Shown: positions 54,509-63,408, numbered from the stretch's first letter. The stretch is DNA of 64,000 nt from an uncultured Granulosicoccaceae bacterium (GCA_938028465.1 CALJAA010000028.1:1-64000); one strand, 5' to 3'. Notes: a model not told the origin generated them from the letters alone. Program-made: numbers and translations.

Positions 54509-55846
54509 ATGCAAGAGGCTTCAAAAAAACAAGATGTAGCTCGTGGTGGTGCGGTGGGTAGCGGCGCTATTGGTAGGACGGCTATGACGAATACTACAGC
54601 CAGTAATGCAGCCTTGACCAACGCCGCGGTGAGCCGCGGCGCGATAGCTAAGCAGTCTGCAAGCAATAGCGCTCTGGTGAAGAGCATTACGCATCTTCTC
54701 AAGGATATCAAAAACGGCAGAATTCAGGTTCGTTGGCCCGATGGTTCAACCACCGAACATGGGCAAGGTGGCCAGCGTGTGGATGTTGTCATGCACAGTA
54801 CATCCCCAATCAAACAATTGTTTTTTGATGGCCATAATGGATTTGCCGATGCTTACTTTCAAGGTCATTGGTCATGCAGTGATCTAACCGCATTGTTTGG
54901 CATAGTGATGCATAACGAGGCCTTGTTTTCTGGCACGCTGCCTGGTAAGTGGTTAGCCCGTATTAAAAACGTGTTTCATCATTTTTCCAAACGCAATTCT
55001 ATTGCAGGTTCTAAGCGCAATATTTCGTTCCACTACGACTTAGGCAACGATTTTTATAAGCTGTGGCTTGACCCGTCGATGAGCTATTCGTCTGCGTTGT
55101 ATGAACAAAGCAATGATCAGGGCAAATTGAGCCTAGAGCAAGCGCAACTTAACAAGCTTGAACGAATTACGAGTTTACTCAAACCAAAAACCGATGCTCA
55201 GGTGCTCGAAATTGGATGTGGCTGGGGAGCACTTGGTAATCATCTAGTCATCAATGCTGATTGCAATGTGCACGGAGTATCCTTAGCGCAAACCCAGCTC
55301 GATTATGCCAACCGGCGGTATGTTGATCCGAGGTTGACGTTTGAGTTTCGCGACTATCGAGATATTAGTGGTCGCTACGACCATATCGTATCCATAGAAA
55401 TGTTTGAAGCAGTCGGCATGGCTTATTGGAATACCTATTTTGATAAGTTGTCGGAGCTGCTGACTGATACTGGCACCGCGTTGTTGCAAGTGATCACTAT
55501 CGACGAAGATCGATTCGAGGGTTACCGAAAAAAGCCAGACTTTATTCAACGTTATGTATTCCCTGGCGGCATGTTGCCGACTAAGACACATCTAAGCGAA
55601 CTAGCTGACTCTGCTGGTTTTGACATCGTTGAAACACAATGGTTTGGAGCAAGTTATGCCGAAACCTTGCGGCAGTGGAAAAACACGTTTGAAGAATCAT
55701 TAGATGAAGTTCGAGCGCTGGGGTACGACGAAGCTTTTATAAGGCTGTGGCGTTATTACCTAAGTTATTGCGAAATCGGATTTATGGTTGAATCAACGGA
55801 TGTTGGTTTGGTGTTGTTAACTAAGAAAAACGGATCAACGTCTTGA
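54509..55846 (+). CDS. cfa: Cyclopropane-fatty-acyl-phospholipid synthase family methyltransferase
   Basis: About 445 aa from ATG 54509, behind GGAG/AAGAG; ATG 54479 inside DUF1365 is another option. SAM motif VLEIGCGWGALGNHL and HYDLGNDFYKLWLDPSMSYSSALY are Cfa signatures, and MFEAVGMAYW and GGMLPT follow. The first 50 residues are Ala/Ser/Asn/Thr-rich with a TNxA-like pattern and have no obvious role. It would methylate unsaturated acyl chains in membrane lipids. The setting suggests an ECF-controlled paralogue rather than the stationary-phase Cfa. Confidence 0.9.
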   Translation: MQEASKKQDVARGGAVGSGAIGRTAMTNTTASNAALTNAAVSRGAIAKQSASNSALVKSITHLLKDIKNGRIQVRWPDGSTTEHGQGGQRVDVVMHSTSPIKQLFFDGHNGFADAYFQGHWSCSDLTALFGIVMHNEALFSGTLPGKWLARIKNVFHHFSKRNSIAGSKRNISFHYDLGNDFYKLWLDPSMSYSSALYEQSNDQGKLSLEQAQLNKLERITSLLKPKTDAQVLEIGCGWGALGNHLVINADCNVHGVSLAQTQLDYANRRYVDPRLTFEFRDYRDISGRYDHIVSIEMFEAVGMAYWNTYFDKLSELLTDTGTALLQVITIDEDRFEGYRKKPDFIQRYVFPGGMLPTKTHLSELADSAGFDIVETQWFGASYAETLRQWKNTFEESLDEVRALGYDEAFIRLWRYYLSYCEIGFMVESTDVGLVLLTKKNGSTS

Positions 55847-56430
55847 AACCGTTCGCGCGCCGAGTTTTAGTTTCTTTATCAGCTTTATTATTTTGTGTGG
55901 GGTGTTCAACAATGGATATGAAGACTATGGCATCTGATTCGCCAAAATTCGATTTTGAACAATATTTTACGGGGCACGTAAAGGCTTCCGGTTGGTTTAC
56001 AGATCGTTTTGGTAATATCAAAAAGCATTTTTGTGGTGATTTTTATGGCAGCACTGAGGGTGATGATTTTGTACTTGATGAAGCGCTTTATTATTCCGAT
56101 GGCTCTGTAGAAAAGCGACAGTGGCGAGTGCGTATTAACGAACAAGGTGATTTCACCGGCGAGTCGCCGGCGTTAATAAATGGCGTTACTGGTAAGATTG
56201 TTGGTAACACTTTGCGCATGGCGTATGTGATGAAAGTTGATGTGGCTAATGGCAAGCAATGGATTCTTAACATGGACGACTGGATGATTCTTCAGCCTGA
56301 TGGCAGTTTGCACAATCAAACCTATGTGTCTAAATGGGGAGTGAAGATTGGTAGAGTTAGCACGCAGTATCAACCGCATGATGGCGAACTACTGTGTAAT
56401 AACCTAATTGAGAAGCGCAAGGCCAGTTAA
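55843..56430 (+). CDS. DUF3833 lipoprotein
   Basis: 195 aa, TTG start overlapping the cfa stop. The N-terminus is a lipoprotein signal: LSALLFCVGC-STMDM, with the lipid Cys at about 25. The rest has FTGHVKASGWFTDRFGNIKKHFCGDFYG and ALYYSDGSVEKRQWRVR, the DUF3833 pattern. Members travel with Cfa/DUF1365 clusters; function is unknown. It ends the plus operon, 11 bp from the SDR stop on the other strand. Confidence 0.88.
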   Translation: MKPFARRVLVSLSALLFCVGCSTMDMKTMASDSPKFDFEQYFTGHVKASGWFTDRFGNIKKHFCGDFYGSTEGDDFVLDEALYYSDGSVEKRQWRVRINEQGDFTGESPALINGVTGKIVGNTLRMAYVMKVDVANGKQWILNMDDWMILQPDGSLHNQTYVSKWGVKIGRVSTQYQPHDGELLCNNLIEKRKAS

Positions 56431-56441
56431 AGTAAGTTAAG

Positions 56442-57194
56442 TTAAAGGCGGCTAGTCAATTTAAAATATAGAGGGTATGGCAATAATCTAAGCGTTTTCA
56501 GTATCAATGAAAAACGTTTAGGGAAGTTAATATCGAAACGTTTTTTATCTAATCCTATTTTAATACGGCGCGCTGCGTCGTCGGGTTCAATAATAAACGG
56601 CATAGTAAAATCGTTTTTATCGGTAAGCGGTGTGCGAACAAAGCCAGGATTAACCATTGAGAGCATGATGCCCGCTGCATTGCATTCAACTTTAATTGAT
56701 TCACAAAGGTGTATAAGCGCTGCTTTGCTAGAGCCATAAGATGCCGCCTTGGGTAGGCCGGTGTAGCCTGCCACCGATGAAACAATCGCCACGTGTCCAT
56801 TTTTTGTTTTTTTGTAATGTGGGAGCAGTGCCGTTAAGGCTCTAGCCACCCCAAAAAAATTAACTGCAAACGTATCGTTAAAGTTATCCATTGTTAGCTC
56901 ATCTAAACCGATAGCTTCGTAGTAGCCTGCGTTTAAAATGGAGAGTCTGGGAAGAGTTTGCGTTTCTACTCTTTTATCGATAAAGGTTTGAATATCGCTT
57001 GGATGGGTTACGTCCATAGGGGCAGCGATAATGCTGCCTTTTAAATTGGTGGCTTCTATGCTTAAGGCTTGCAATGAATCGGCATTGCGCGCGCTGGCAT
57101 ATACTTGCCAGCTATTTGTTGCATAGAGAAGGGCGAGCTCGCGACCTATGCCACTGCTAGCGCCGGTTATCCAGACAATGTTTTCTGTGGTCAT
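56442..57194 (-). CDS. Short-chain dehydrogenase/reductase
   Basis: 250 aa. The cofactor loop is VWITGASSGIGRELALLYA, the NAG motif is SILNAGYYEAI, and the catalytic Ser-Tyr-Lys is in IVSSVAGYTGLPKAASYGSSKAAL. C-terminal hydrophobic sequence (FSLILKTLRLLPYPLYFKLTSRL) may bind membrane. Its start overlaps the DUF6134 stop by 4 bp, and the operon appears to face the cfa operon. Substrate is unknown. Confidence 0.92.
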   Translation of the reverse strand: MTTENIVWITGASSGIGRELALLYATNSWQVYASARNADSLQALSIEATNLKGSIIAAPMDVTHPSDIQTFIDKRVETQTLPRLSILNAGYYEAIGLDELTMDNFNDTFAVNFFGVARALTALLPHYKKTKNGHVAIVSSVAGYTGLPKAASYGSSKAALIHLCESIKVECNAAGIMLSMVNPGFVRTPLTDKNDFTMPFIIEPDDAARRIKIGLDKKRFDINFPKRFSLILKTLRLLPYPLYFKLTSRL

Positions 57195-57892
57195 GCGTTA
57201 AATCCCTTGCAGCGGTACTCAACGAAGTTACCATCCTCACCCTTGAAGCGCAGCTTAACCCAACGCCCTGCGTTGTCATACCAAACATCGGTTTCTACTT
57301 TGCCCACGAGTTGGTAATGAGAAGCTTCGATTTCGGTTTTGGCATCATTGCTCATGGTGATAGTTTCCACGCCGACATTTTTAAATGTGATGTCGTTTGC
57401 TTCACCTGTTAGCGTATTAAACATCTTATCGGCTGTCACTACGTTAGAGTTCCAGTGGTTGCTTGAGTAGGCAACTTTTGCTGTTGTCGTTTCACCCTTT
57501 TTGTCTGTTAGTAGCATGTCGTCGCCAGTACGCTTGGCTGAAACTTGATGTTTTTTGCCGTTGTTGTCAGTGGCGGCTTTAACACGTTGGAGCCGGCCGT
57601 CAACCCACGTCTCGTTCGATTGATAGTTAAACCTAAACACCGGAACCTTGAGCACCGTAACCGTGATTTTTGATTCGATGTTCACCCGTAAGTCGCTATC
57701 AGTTTTGGTGAATTGCACTGTGTGTTGGCCGATTTTTTTCTTTTTACGATAAATGTCGTAAAACACAGACTGACCGTAGGTTGCTATGGGGTTTCGGTCA
57801 TCTAATGTTGCTGAGGCTTCGGCAAAAGCTTGTTTTAACAACGTTGGTGCTACTGCCATAAGTGTTAGTAGCTTGCGTCGATTTATGTCCAT
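57191..57892 (-). CDS. DUF6134-like exported protein
   Basis: 233 aa. The N-terminus MDINRRKLLTLMAVAPTLLKQAFA could be a Tat-type signal, with RRK but not a full RRxFLK. The mature protein is beta-rich (FYDIYRKKKKIGQHTVQFTKTD, RFNYQSNETWVDGRLQRVKAAT, HYQLVGKVETDVWYDNAGRWVKLRFKGEDG), the pattern of DUF6134/DUF3108-type lipid-related periplasmic proteins. It overlaps SDR and DUF2878. Confidence 0.75.
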   Translation of the reverse strand: MDINRRKLLTLMAVAPTLLKQAFAEASATLDDRNPIATYGQSVFYDIYRKKKKIGQHTVQFTKTDSDLRVNIESKITVTVLKVPVFRFNYQSNETWVDGRLQRVKAATDNNGKKHQVSAKRTGDDMLLTDKKGETTTAKVAYSSNHWNSNVVTADKMFNTLTGEANDITFKNVGVETITMSNDAKTEIEASHYQLVGKVETDVWYDNAGRWVKLRFKGEDGNFVEYRCKGFNA

Positions 57893-58413
57893 GCGTTCTT
57901 CCTAGAGTCAATCCATCGAGATGTAATGATGAGCAACGCCATTAGAGGTATCCAGGCGGCAGAAACAATGAGCGCCGTTTTTAGGTACCCCAGCGGAAAT
58001 ACTACTGCGCCTAAGCGCGAGGCCGATAGATAGGCAAAGGGCGCGCCTATCGCCGCGCTGATTAAGGCGAGAGGTGCCCTTGCAATGAAGTAGCGTAGGC
58101 CATGCCGTATCGTGGCTGCGAACGCCAACCATATGCCCAATAGCCACCACGGAATTGGAAGAAGCGTAGGCTGCGGATCAAATACGTAGACACCAGAAAC
58201 CGTTAGCACGCTATCAATCGTGACGCCAATAACGGCACAGAACATCACCATCGTGACTTCTTTGACCCGTTCTGGGCTTAACCAAAGGTGAGCTGCCAAG
58301 CCAAGGGCAAAGGCGAGAAGCGAGTAGTTTCCAGTGAAAATGGCTAGAAACCACAGAGATTGGTAGCCAATCAGATTTAGCCAAATAGGGTATGCGCGCA
58401 ATGTTTTGATCAT
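57883..58413 (-). CDS. DUF2878 membrane protein
   Basis: 176 aa, about five membrane segments (LNLIGYQSLWFLAIFTGNYSLLAFALGLAAHLWL, VMFCAVIGVTIDSVLTVSGVYVF, LPIPWWLLGIWLAFAATIRHGL and later ones). LLPIPWWLLGIWLAFAATIRH is characteristic of DUF2878. Function unknown. It leads the minus-strand DUF2878-DUF6134-SDR operon, and a good putative ECF promoter precedes it. Confidence 0.85.
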   Translation of the reverse strand: MIKTLRAYPIWLNLIGYQSLWFLAIFTGNYSLLAFALGLAAHLWLSPERVKEVTMVMFCAVIGVTIDSVLTVSGVYVFDPQPTLLPIPWWLLGIWLAFAATIRHGLRYFIARAPLALISAAIGAPFAYLSASRLGAVVFPLGYLKTALIVSAAWIPLMALLIITSRWIDSRKNAWT

Positions 58414-58418
58414 ATTTA

Positions 58419-58448
58419 TCTATACGTTTGTAAGCAAGTGGTAGATCA
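58419..58448 (-). promoter_or_regulatory. Putative ECF promoter of DUF2878 operon
   Basis: On the minus strand TGATCT (58448-58443), an 18-bp spacer and TATAGA (58424-58419) end 5 bp before the DUF2878 ATG. The same architecture occurs upstream of the sigma factor (TGATCC-N18-TACAAG). A start this close to the ATG would give a near-leaderless mRNA, or the true start codon lies downstream. Confidence 0.45.
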
Positions 58449-58590
58449 CCAGAGCTTCTTCAATAGCCTTCTGGCCGTAATCCTTTCCAATTTTTTCAAC
58501 AAACTCCTTTAGTTATCAAACCTATCTGCTACTTTTTACAGATCTATTAATAAAAACATGTAGCGAGATGCTGCAGGTTCGAGAGATGTT

Positions 58591-60459
58591 GTGCGCCATC
58601 CCAAGAAGACAACAAAGCGTCATCTGAGCATCGCCTGTGCTGCCCTGTGCATGCTAGCGTTGGAATCGGCGCAGGCTGCTGCAGAATTGCCAATGATTGG
58701 TGGTTCAAAATGGTTTGGAGATATCCTTTTAAACTTTAAGCATGCACAACCTGTGCTAGCGGGCTTGGTGTGCGCCGCTGGCTTACTCGTTTTGTTATGG
58801 ATTGCGGTTAAATCGTTGCGACCTGGCCGTAATCGCCAACCATTGGGAGTCCTCGAGCGCCTGCCAGATGCGATTGCGTTATTTGATGCCAAAGGGCAGC
58901 TAACAGCGATCAATACCAAATTGCTTAAATTGTTACCCCTTGAAACCAAGGCTGATGAGCTGGATAACATTACAACCAGCGATTTGTACGCGCAATTATC
59001 GCCCGATAATATCGCCATTGAGCGTGCTCGCAATGATGCTCGAGACAATCTGCATGATCCAGATTCCACGATTAGCTTTGAGGTGCCAAGCTACGGGCCG
59101 AAATCGTTGTTAGTCAAAGAGCGCTCAACCGACGATGGTGGTACTGCGATCACGGTATATGGTGCAAAGCATACTCAGGGTGCTCGCTTAAGCGACCCTT
59201 TAACCGCATTGCCAAACCGTACGAGGCTACTCAATGAGTTGGCGCAACGTTGCAGCCGTACCAAGGATGAGCTGGCATTGATTATTGTTGATCTGCGGAG
59301 TTTTCGGCAGATCAATGATTCTTATGGTCGTGAAGCGGGTGATGAATTACTGAAGCAGACTGGCATTTGTTTGCAACATTGCATGGCAGACGATGCGTTA
59401 ATTGCTCGCACGGCGGGTGATGAATTTGCAGTGTTAATCGAATTTGATAATGATGGTCGAGTTGATATCGAGCGCCGGGTTACTCGTTTTTTAACGACAT
59501 TACGCCATGGTCTCAACGTTAAAGCGATGAACGTGCCTGCTCGTGCCAGCGTCGGTATCGCGTTTGCCCCTGAGCACGGCAATACCGTATCGAAGTTACT
59601 GGAATGCGCTGATAGTGCTTGTGCTCATGCCAAGCAATTGGGTAACAACAGTTTGGTTGTATACAACAGTGAGCAGCAGCATGCGGCCAAGCGCCGTCAT
59701 AAAATGGAAATTGGTTTACAGCAGGCGATTAAAAACAAAGAGTTGAGCTTGCAATACCAGCCGCAGGTGGATATTGCCACCATGATGACCAGCGGCACAG
59801 AGGCTTTGCTACGTTGGAAGAGCCCAGAATATGGTCAAGTGTCACCCGCCGAATTTATCTATGTGGCCGAGCAATCTGGAATCATTACCCAGCTGGGTAG
59901 TTGGGTGCTCAACCAGGCGATAGAGGATTATCAAAGTTTGGCACGTTACGGCATGTCGCCGGATATGTTATCGGTTAATTTGTCCCGGAAGCAATTTGAG
60001 AATGGCCGCATTGTAGAAGATGTAGCCCGTGTGCTAGATGCCACCGGTTTTGACCCGTCACGCCTTTGTCTGGAAATTACTGAGACCGCATTGTTTCGAG
60101 ATTCGGACTCTATGCACAAAATTTTGCATGATCTAACTGCGTTGGGTACCAACATCGCCATTGATGATTTTGGTGTGGGTTATTCGTCATTACTTGAGTT
60201 ACGGGATTACCCCATTGCTGAGGTTAAAATTGACCGAGCCTTTGTTATGGATGTCGCCACCAGCCAGAGTAGCCAAGACATCATTAAAGCCATTGTGGAT
60301 ATCGCCAAAAGCATTGGCGCCGAAGTGGTGGCAGAGGGTATTGAAGATCAACAGCAGTTCGATATGGTTAAAGCGTTAGGTTGTCATCGGGCGCAAGGTT
60401 ACTTTTTGTGCAAACCGATGCCAGTCACGACCTTTCCAGACGTGCTGTTAGGCGCATAG
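58591..60459 (+). CDS. GGDEF-EAL c-di-GMP enzyme
   Basis: 622 aa, GTG start. A signal/anchor N-terminus and one clear membrane helix (about 55-72) are followed by a PAS-like segment (LPDAIALFDAKGQLTAINTKLL), a GGDEF domain whose site reads AGDEF, and an EAL domain with all main motifs: TEALLRWKSP (for EALLR), NLSRKQFE, EITETALF, DDFGVGYSSL, KIDRAFV and EGIEDQQQF. The EAL phosphodiesterase site looks intact; diguanylate cyclase activity is possible because the AGDEF variant is used in active enzymes. No receiver domain. Confidence 0.93.
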   Translation: MRHPKKTTKRHLSIACAALCMLALESAQAAAELPMIGGSKWFGDILLNFKHAQPVLAGLVCAAGLLVLLWIAVKSLRPGRNRQPLGVLERLPDAIALFDAKGQLTAINTKLLKLLPLETKADELDNITTSDLYAQLSPDNIAIERARNDARDNLHDPDSTISFEVPSYGPKSLLVKERSTDDGGTAITVYGAKHTQGARLSDPLTALPNRTRLLNELAQRCSRTKDELALIIVDLRSFRQINDSYGREAGDELLKQTGICLQHCMADDALIARTAGDEFAVLIEFDNDGRVDIERRVTRFLTTLRHGLNVKAMNVPARASVGIAFAPEHGNTVSKLLECADSACAHAKQLGNNSLVVYNSEQQHAAKRRHKMEIGLQQAIKNKELSLQYQPQVDIATMMTSGTEALLRWKSPEYGQVSPAEFIYVAEQSGIITQLGSWVLNQAIEDYQSLARYGMSPDMLSVNLSRKQFENGRIVEDVARVLDATGFDPSRLCLEITETALFRDSDSMHKILHDLTALGTNIAIDDFGVGYSSLLELRDYPIAEVKIDRAFVMDVATSQSSQDIIKAIVDIAKSIGAEVVAEGIEDQQQFDMVKALGCHRAQGYFLCKPMPVTTFPDVLLGA

Positions 60460-60461
60460 AT

Positions 60462-60527
60462 TGTCATTCCCGCGCTGCGTCGTCATCCCCGCGTAGCCTT
60501 GTCTTCCCCGCCTATGCGGGAATGACA
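60462..60527. repeat. GTCATTCCCGC-type palindromic repeat element
   Basis: TGTCATTCCCGC (60462-60473) and GCGGGAATGACA (60516-60527) are a perfect 12-bp inverted repeat enclosing two further degenerate copies (GTCATCCCCGCG and GTCTTCCCCGCC) about 20 bp apart. The element fills the gap between the converging GGDEF-EAL and dinB genes and can fold into a strong hairpin. Such GTCATTCCCGC elements are scattered through many proteobacterial genomes. Confidence 0.8.
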
Positions 60528-60532
60528 GTAAA

Positions 60533-61633
60533 CTACAAGCCCAATTCCAGCTGTGTGTATTGCACACTCGACGCCTCTAACAACCCTGATACTGATACGC
60601 CCAGCAGCCGCACTGACACGTGCTGTTGACCATCCAGTGCTTTGTTCAATAAAAAGGGCAGCATCCGGCTTGCCTGCTCAACGGTGCTGATGCCAGTTTG
60701 AATGCTATGTGCTCGCGTGAGTGTTTCAAAATTGGCAAATCGCACCTTTATCGACACGGTTGTGCAGCGTAAGTCGCGCTCCACGAGTTTTAAAAATAGC
60801 TTCTCACACAGTTTTTCTAGGTGCTCAAGCATGTCCTCGGGTTTAGTCAGATTATTTAAAAAGGTCGTTTCTGAACCAATCGATTTTCTCGATCGTGATG
60901 AGCGAACCTCTCGATTATCAATTCCTCGTGCCACATTGAAGTAGTACTGCGCGCTTTTACCAAATTGTTGCTCTAGGTCACTCAGGCGCCAATGCCTTAG
61001 GTCAGCGCCATTTTGTATGCCAAGTTCATGCATGCGGGCCTCGGTTGCTGCACCGACACCGTAAAAACGACCGATGGGTAAATCTGCGACAAAGCGCTCG
61101 CCGTTTTCAGGCAAGATGCAATACAAGCCATCGGGTTTATCAACATCGGAGGCGATTTTGGCGAGAAATTTATTGTATGACACGCCAGCGGAGGCAACCA
61201 GGCCGGTGCGTTGCAGAATCATGAGCTTTATTTCCTTGGCGATACGAACCGCTGATCCACCCAATAAGTCGCTGTCGGTAACGTCGAGGTAGGCCTCGTC
61301 TAATGACAATGGCTCCACTAGTGAACTGAATTCCCGAAATACACCATGAATTTGCTGCGATACCTGCCGGTAAACATCAAAACGAGATTTAACAAAAATT
61401 GCATTGGGGCAGCGTCGCACGGCTTCGGCGCTTGGCATGGCCGAGTGCACGCCAAATTCTCGCGCTTCGTAGCTGCATGCCGCCACAACGCCGCGACCGT
61501 CTGGGCGACCACCAACGATAACCGGCTTGCCGCGTAATTGAGGATTGTCACGCTGTTCGACTGACGCGTAAAATGCGTCCATATCCACATGGATTATTTT
61601 GCGTAAGCGCTCGGCGTTGTCGTCGCTAGACAT
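60533..61633 (-). CDS. dinB: DNA polymerase IV
   Basis: Y-family translesion polymerase, 366 aa from ATG 61633 (MSSDDNAERLRKIIHVDMDAFYASVE); upstream ATGs at 61645 and 61657 and TTG 61687 are alternatives. Catalytic acids are in HVDMDAFYA and SLDEAYLDV, GVSYNKFLAKIASDVDKPDG follows, and the little-finger domain has STVSIKVRFANFETLTR-like sequence (CTTVSIKVRF). The final residues (QLELGL) lack the beta-clamp motif in clear form. No LexA box was recognised upstream. Confidence 0.96.
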   Translation of the reverse strand: MSSDDNAERLRKIIHVDMDAFYASVEQRDNPQLRGKPVIVGGRPDGRGVVAACSYEAREFGVHSAMPSAEAVRRCPNAIFVKSRFDVYRQVSQQIHGVFREFSSLVEPLSLDEAYLDVTDSDLLGGSAVRIAKEIKLMILQRTGLVASAGVSYNKFLAKIASDVDKPDGLYCILPENGERFVADLPIGRFYGVGAATEARMHELGIQNGADLRHWRLSDLEQQFGKSAQYYFNVARGIDNREVRSSRSRKSIGSETTFLNNLTKPEDMLEHLEKLCEKLFLKLVERDLRCTTVSIKVRFANFETLTRAHSIQTGISTVEQASRMLPFLLNKALDGQQHVSVRLLGVSVSGLLEASSVQYTQLELGL

Positions 61634-61761
61634 ATCGGTAGTCATACCGCGAGTCATGTCGGTAGAAGATGGAACACAGTTTGTCAAAGTGGATCTGCCG
61701 CTTGTGCGCCATTTGCTTTAGAATTGTCGGATTAACACGCGTGTGATTGTGGATCTTAATT

Positions 61762-62538
61762 GTGTCGAGCCAGAAAGAAGTCGAATTAAAAGGAGGCATG
61801 TATACATTCATGTCGCTTAAGTTGCAGACAACCGATCTCGACACCATAAGTGATCAATTAAAGAGCAAAGTATTACAAGCGCCAAGTTTTTTTAAGGATA
61901 CGCCTGTCGTACTCGATTTAAGCTTAATAGATAACGATGAAGAACAAGCAACTGATCTTGATGGCGCGGATTTGCTCGATTGCATTAGGAGCCACAATTT
62001 ATTACCCATAGTTGCCAGTGTAAGCAATAAATCTTCACCGTTAGCGGCCTCAATCGCGTTACCATTGATCGAAGGTGGGGCGCAGCGACAGCGTAAGACT
62101 TCCGAAACGCCCGCGCCAAGTAAATCTGCTGATGCTGCGGATAAAGATCCATCGAAAGCAGCAGCTAAACCGGACTTGGCGCTGACGCCAACCGAAGTTG
62201 AATATGTCATCAAAACGCCGATGCTGGTTAACCGGCCGGTGCGTTCTGGTCAGCAATTGTACGCTCGAGATACTGATCTCATCGTGATGGGTTCAATTGG
62301 AGCTGGCGCTGAGGTGATTGCAGACGGTAATATCCATGTGTACGGCCCGTTAAGAGGCAAAGCACTATGTGGCGTGTCAGGCAATGCTGAGACACGTATT
62401 TTTTGTCAGTCTCTGGAAGCAGAGCTGGTCTCAGTTGCCGGTAACTATCGGTTGCTAGAGGAAATACCCGAAGATTTGCGCGGAAAACCAGCGCAAATCT
62501 ATCTGGATAAAGACAGGCTCAATATAGAGCCGTTATAG
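61762..62538 (+). CDS. minC: Septum site-determining protein MinC
   Basis: 258 aa from GTG 61762 (MSSQKEVELKGGMYTF), which aligns with the E. coli N-terminus MSNTPIELKGSSFTL. Both the ORF-track TTG (61747) and the ATGs at 61798 and 61810 are poorer choices. The N-terminal domain (VLQAPSFFKDTPVVLDLS) inhibits FtsZ, a Lys/Ala-rich linker follows, and the C-terminal beta helix (GQQLYARDTDLIVMGSIGAGAEVIADGNIHVYGPLRGKALCG) binds MinD. It leads minCDE. Confidence 0.95.
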   Translation: MSSQKEVELKGGMYTFMSLKLQTTDLDTISDQLKSKVLQAPSFFKDTPVVLDLSLIDNDEEQATDLDGADLLDCIRSHNLLPIVASVSNKSSPLAASIALPLIEGGAQRQRKTSETPAPSKSADAADKDPSKAAAKPDLALTPTEVEYVIKTPMLVNRPVRSGQQLYARDTDLIVMGSIGAGAEVIADGNIHVYGPLRGKALCGVSGNAETRIFCQSLEAELVSVAGNYRLLEEIPEDLRGKPAQIYLDKDRLNIEPL

Positions 62539-62592
62539 CGCCATAACGTTATAGCGCCATAGTAAGCAAAGAAGACTTTCGGGAGTGAGATC

Positions 62593-63402
62593 TTGACCAA
62601 AACAATCGTTGTTACATCGGGCAAAGGTGGTGTAGGTAAAACAACCACCAGCGCGTCCATAGCGACAGGACTTGCACAAAAAGGCTACAAAACTGTAGTC
62701 ATCGATTTCGATGTCGGTTTACGTAACCTTGATCTGATCATGGGCTGCGAGCGCCGTGTCGTCTATGATTTAGTTAATTTGGTGAACCAAGAGTCTAGCC
62801 TCCACCAAACGCTAATCAAAGATAAACGTATTGATAACCTTTACATTCTGCCGGCTTCTCAAACCCGCGATAAAGATGCGTTGACTATCGAGGGTATTGC
62901 TCGTGTTATGCACAAGCTCAAGAAGAGCGAATTCGATTACATTATTTGTGATTCGCCCGCTGGCATCGAGAAAGGCGCCAAGATGGCCCTGTATTTTGCG
63001 GATGAGGCAATCATTACCACTAACCCCGAAGTCAGCTCTGTGCGCGACTCAGACCGCATCTTGGGTATTCTGCAGAGTGAGTCCAAGCGTTCCAAGATGA
63101 ACGAAGACCCGGTAAAAGAACATCTGTTGATAACACGTTACAACCCCGGCCGAGTTAAAGACGGGCAAATGCTCAGTGTCGATGATATTGTCGAACTCTT
63201 GGCCATACCACTGTTAGGGATCATCCCCGAGTCGCCTACAGTGTTGGATTCGTCAAACGCCGGTAAACCGGTGATCTTAGACCCTGCCAGTGAGGCAGGC
63301 CAGGCTTACTCCGACGCCATAGATCGGCTGTTAGGCGACACTAAGCCACATCGTTTCTTGGAGGCCGAGAAAAAAGGCTTTCTTAAGCGTTTATTCGGGT
63401 AA
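62593..63402 (+). CDS. minD: Septum site-determining protein MinD
   Basis: 269 aa, TTG start with GGGAG upstream. Deviant Walker A is SGKGGVGKTT, the second motif VVIDFDVGLRNLDLIMG, and DSPAGIEKGA follows. The C-terminus (KKGFLKRLFG) is the amphipathic membrane-targeting helix. It positions division by oscillating with MinE and recruiting MinC. It is 6 bp before minE. Confidence 0.98.
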   Translation: MTKTIVVTSGKGGVGKTTTSASIATGLAQKGYKTVVIDFDVGLRNLDLIMGCERRVVYDLVNLVNQESSLHQTLIKDKRIDNLYILPASQTRDKDALTIEGIARVMHKLKKSEFDYIICDSPAGIEKGAKMALYFADEAIITTNPEVSSVRDSDRILGILQSESKRSKMNEDPVKEHLLITRYNPGRVKDGQMLSVDDIVELLAIPLLGIIPESPTVLDSSNAGKPVILDPASEAGQAYSDAIDRLLGDTKPHRFLEAEKKGFLKRLFG

Positions 63403-63408
63403 AGCATC

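Noticed and set aside
60462-60527. CRISPR repeat
   Set aside because: The units are degenerate, palindromic overall and only about 20 bp apart with no real spacers.
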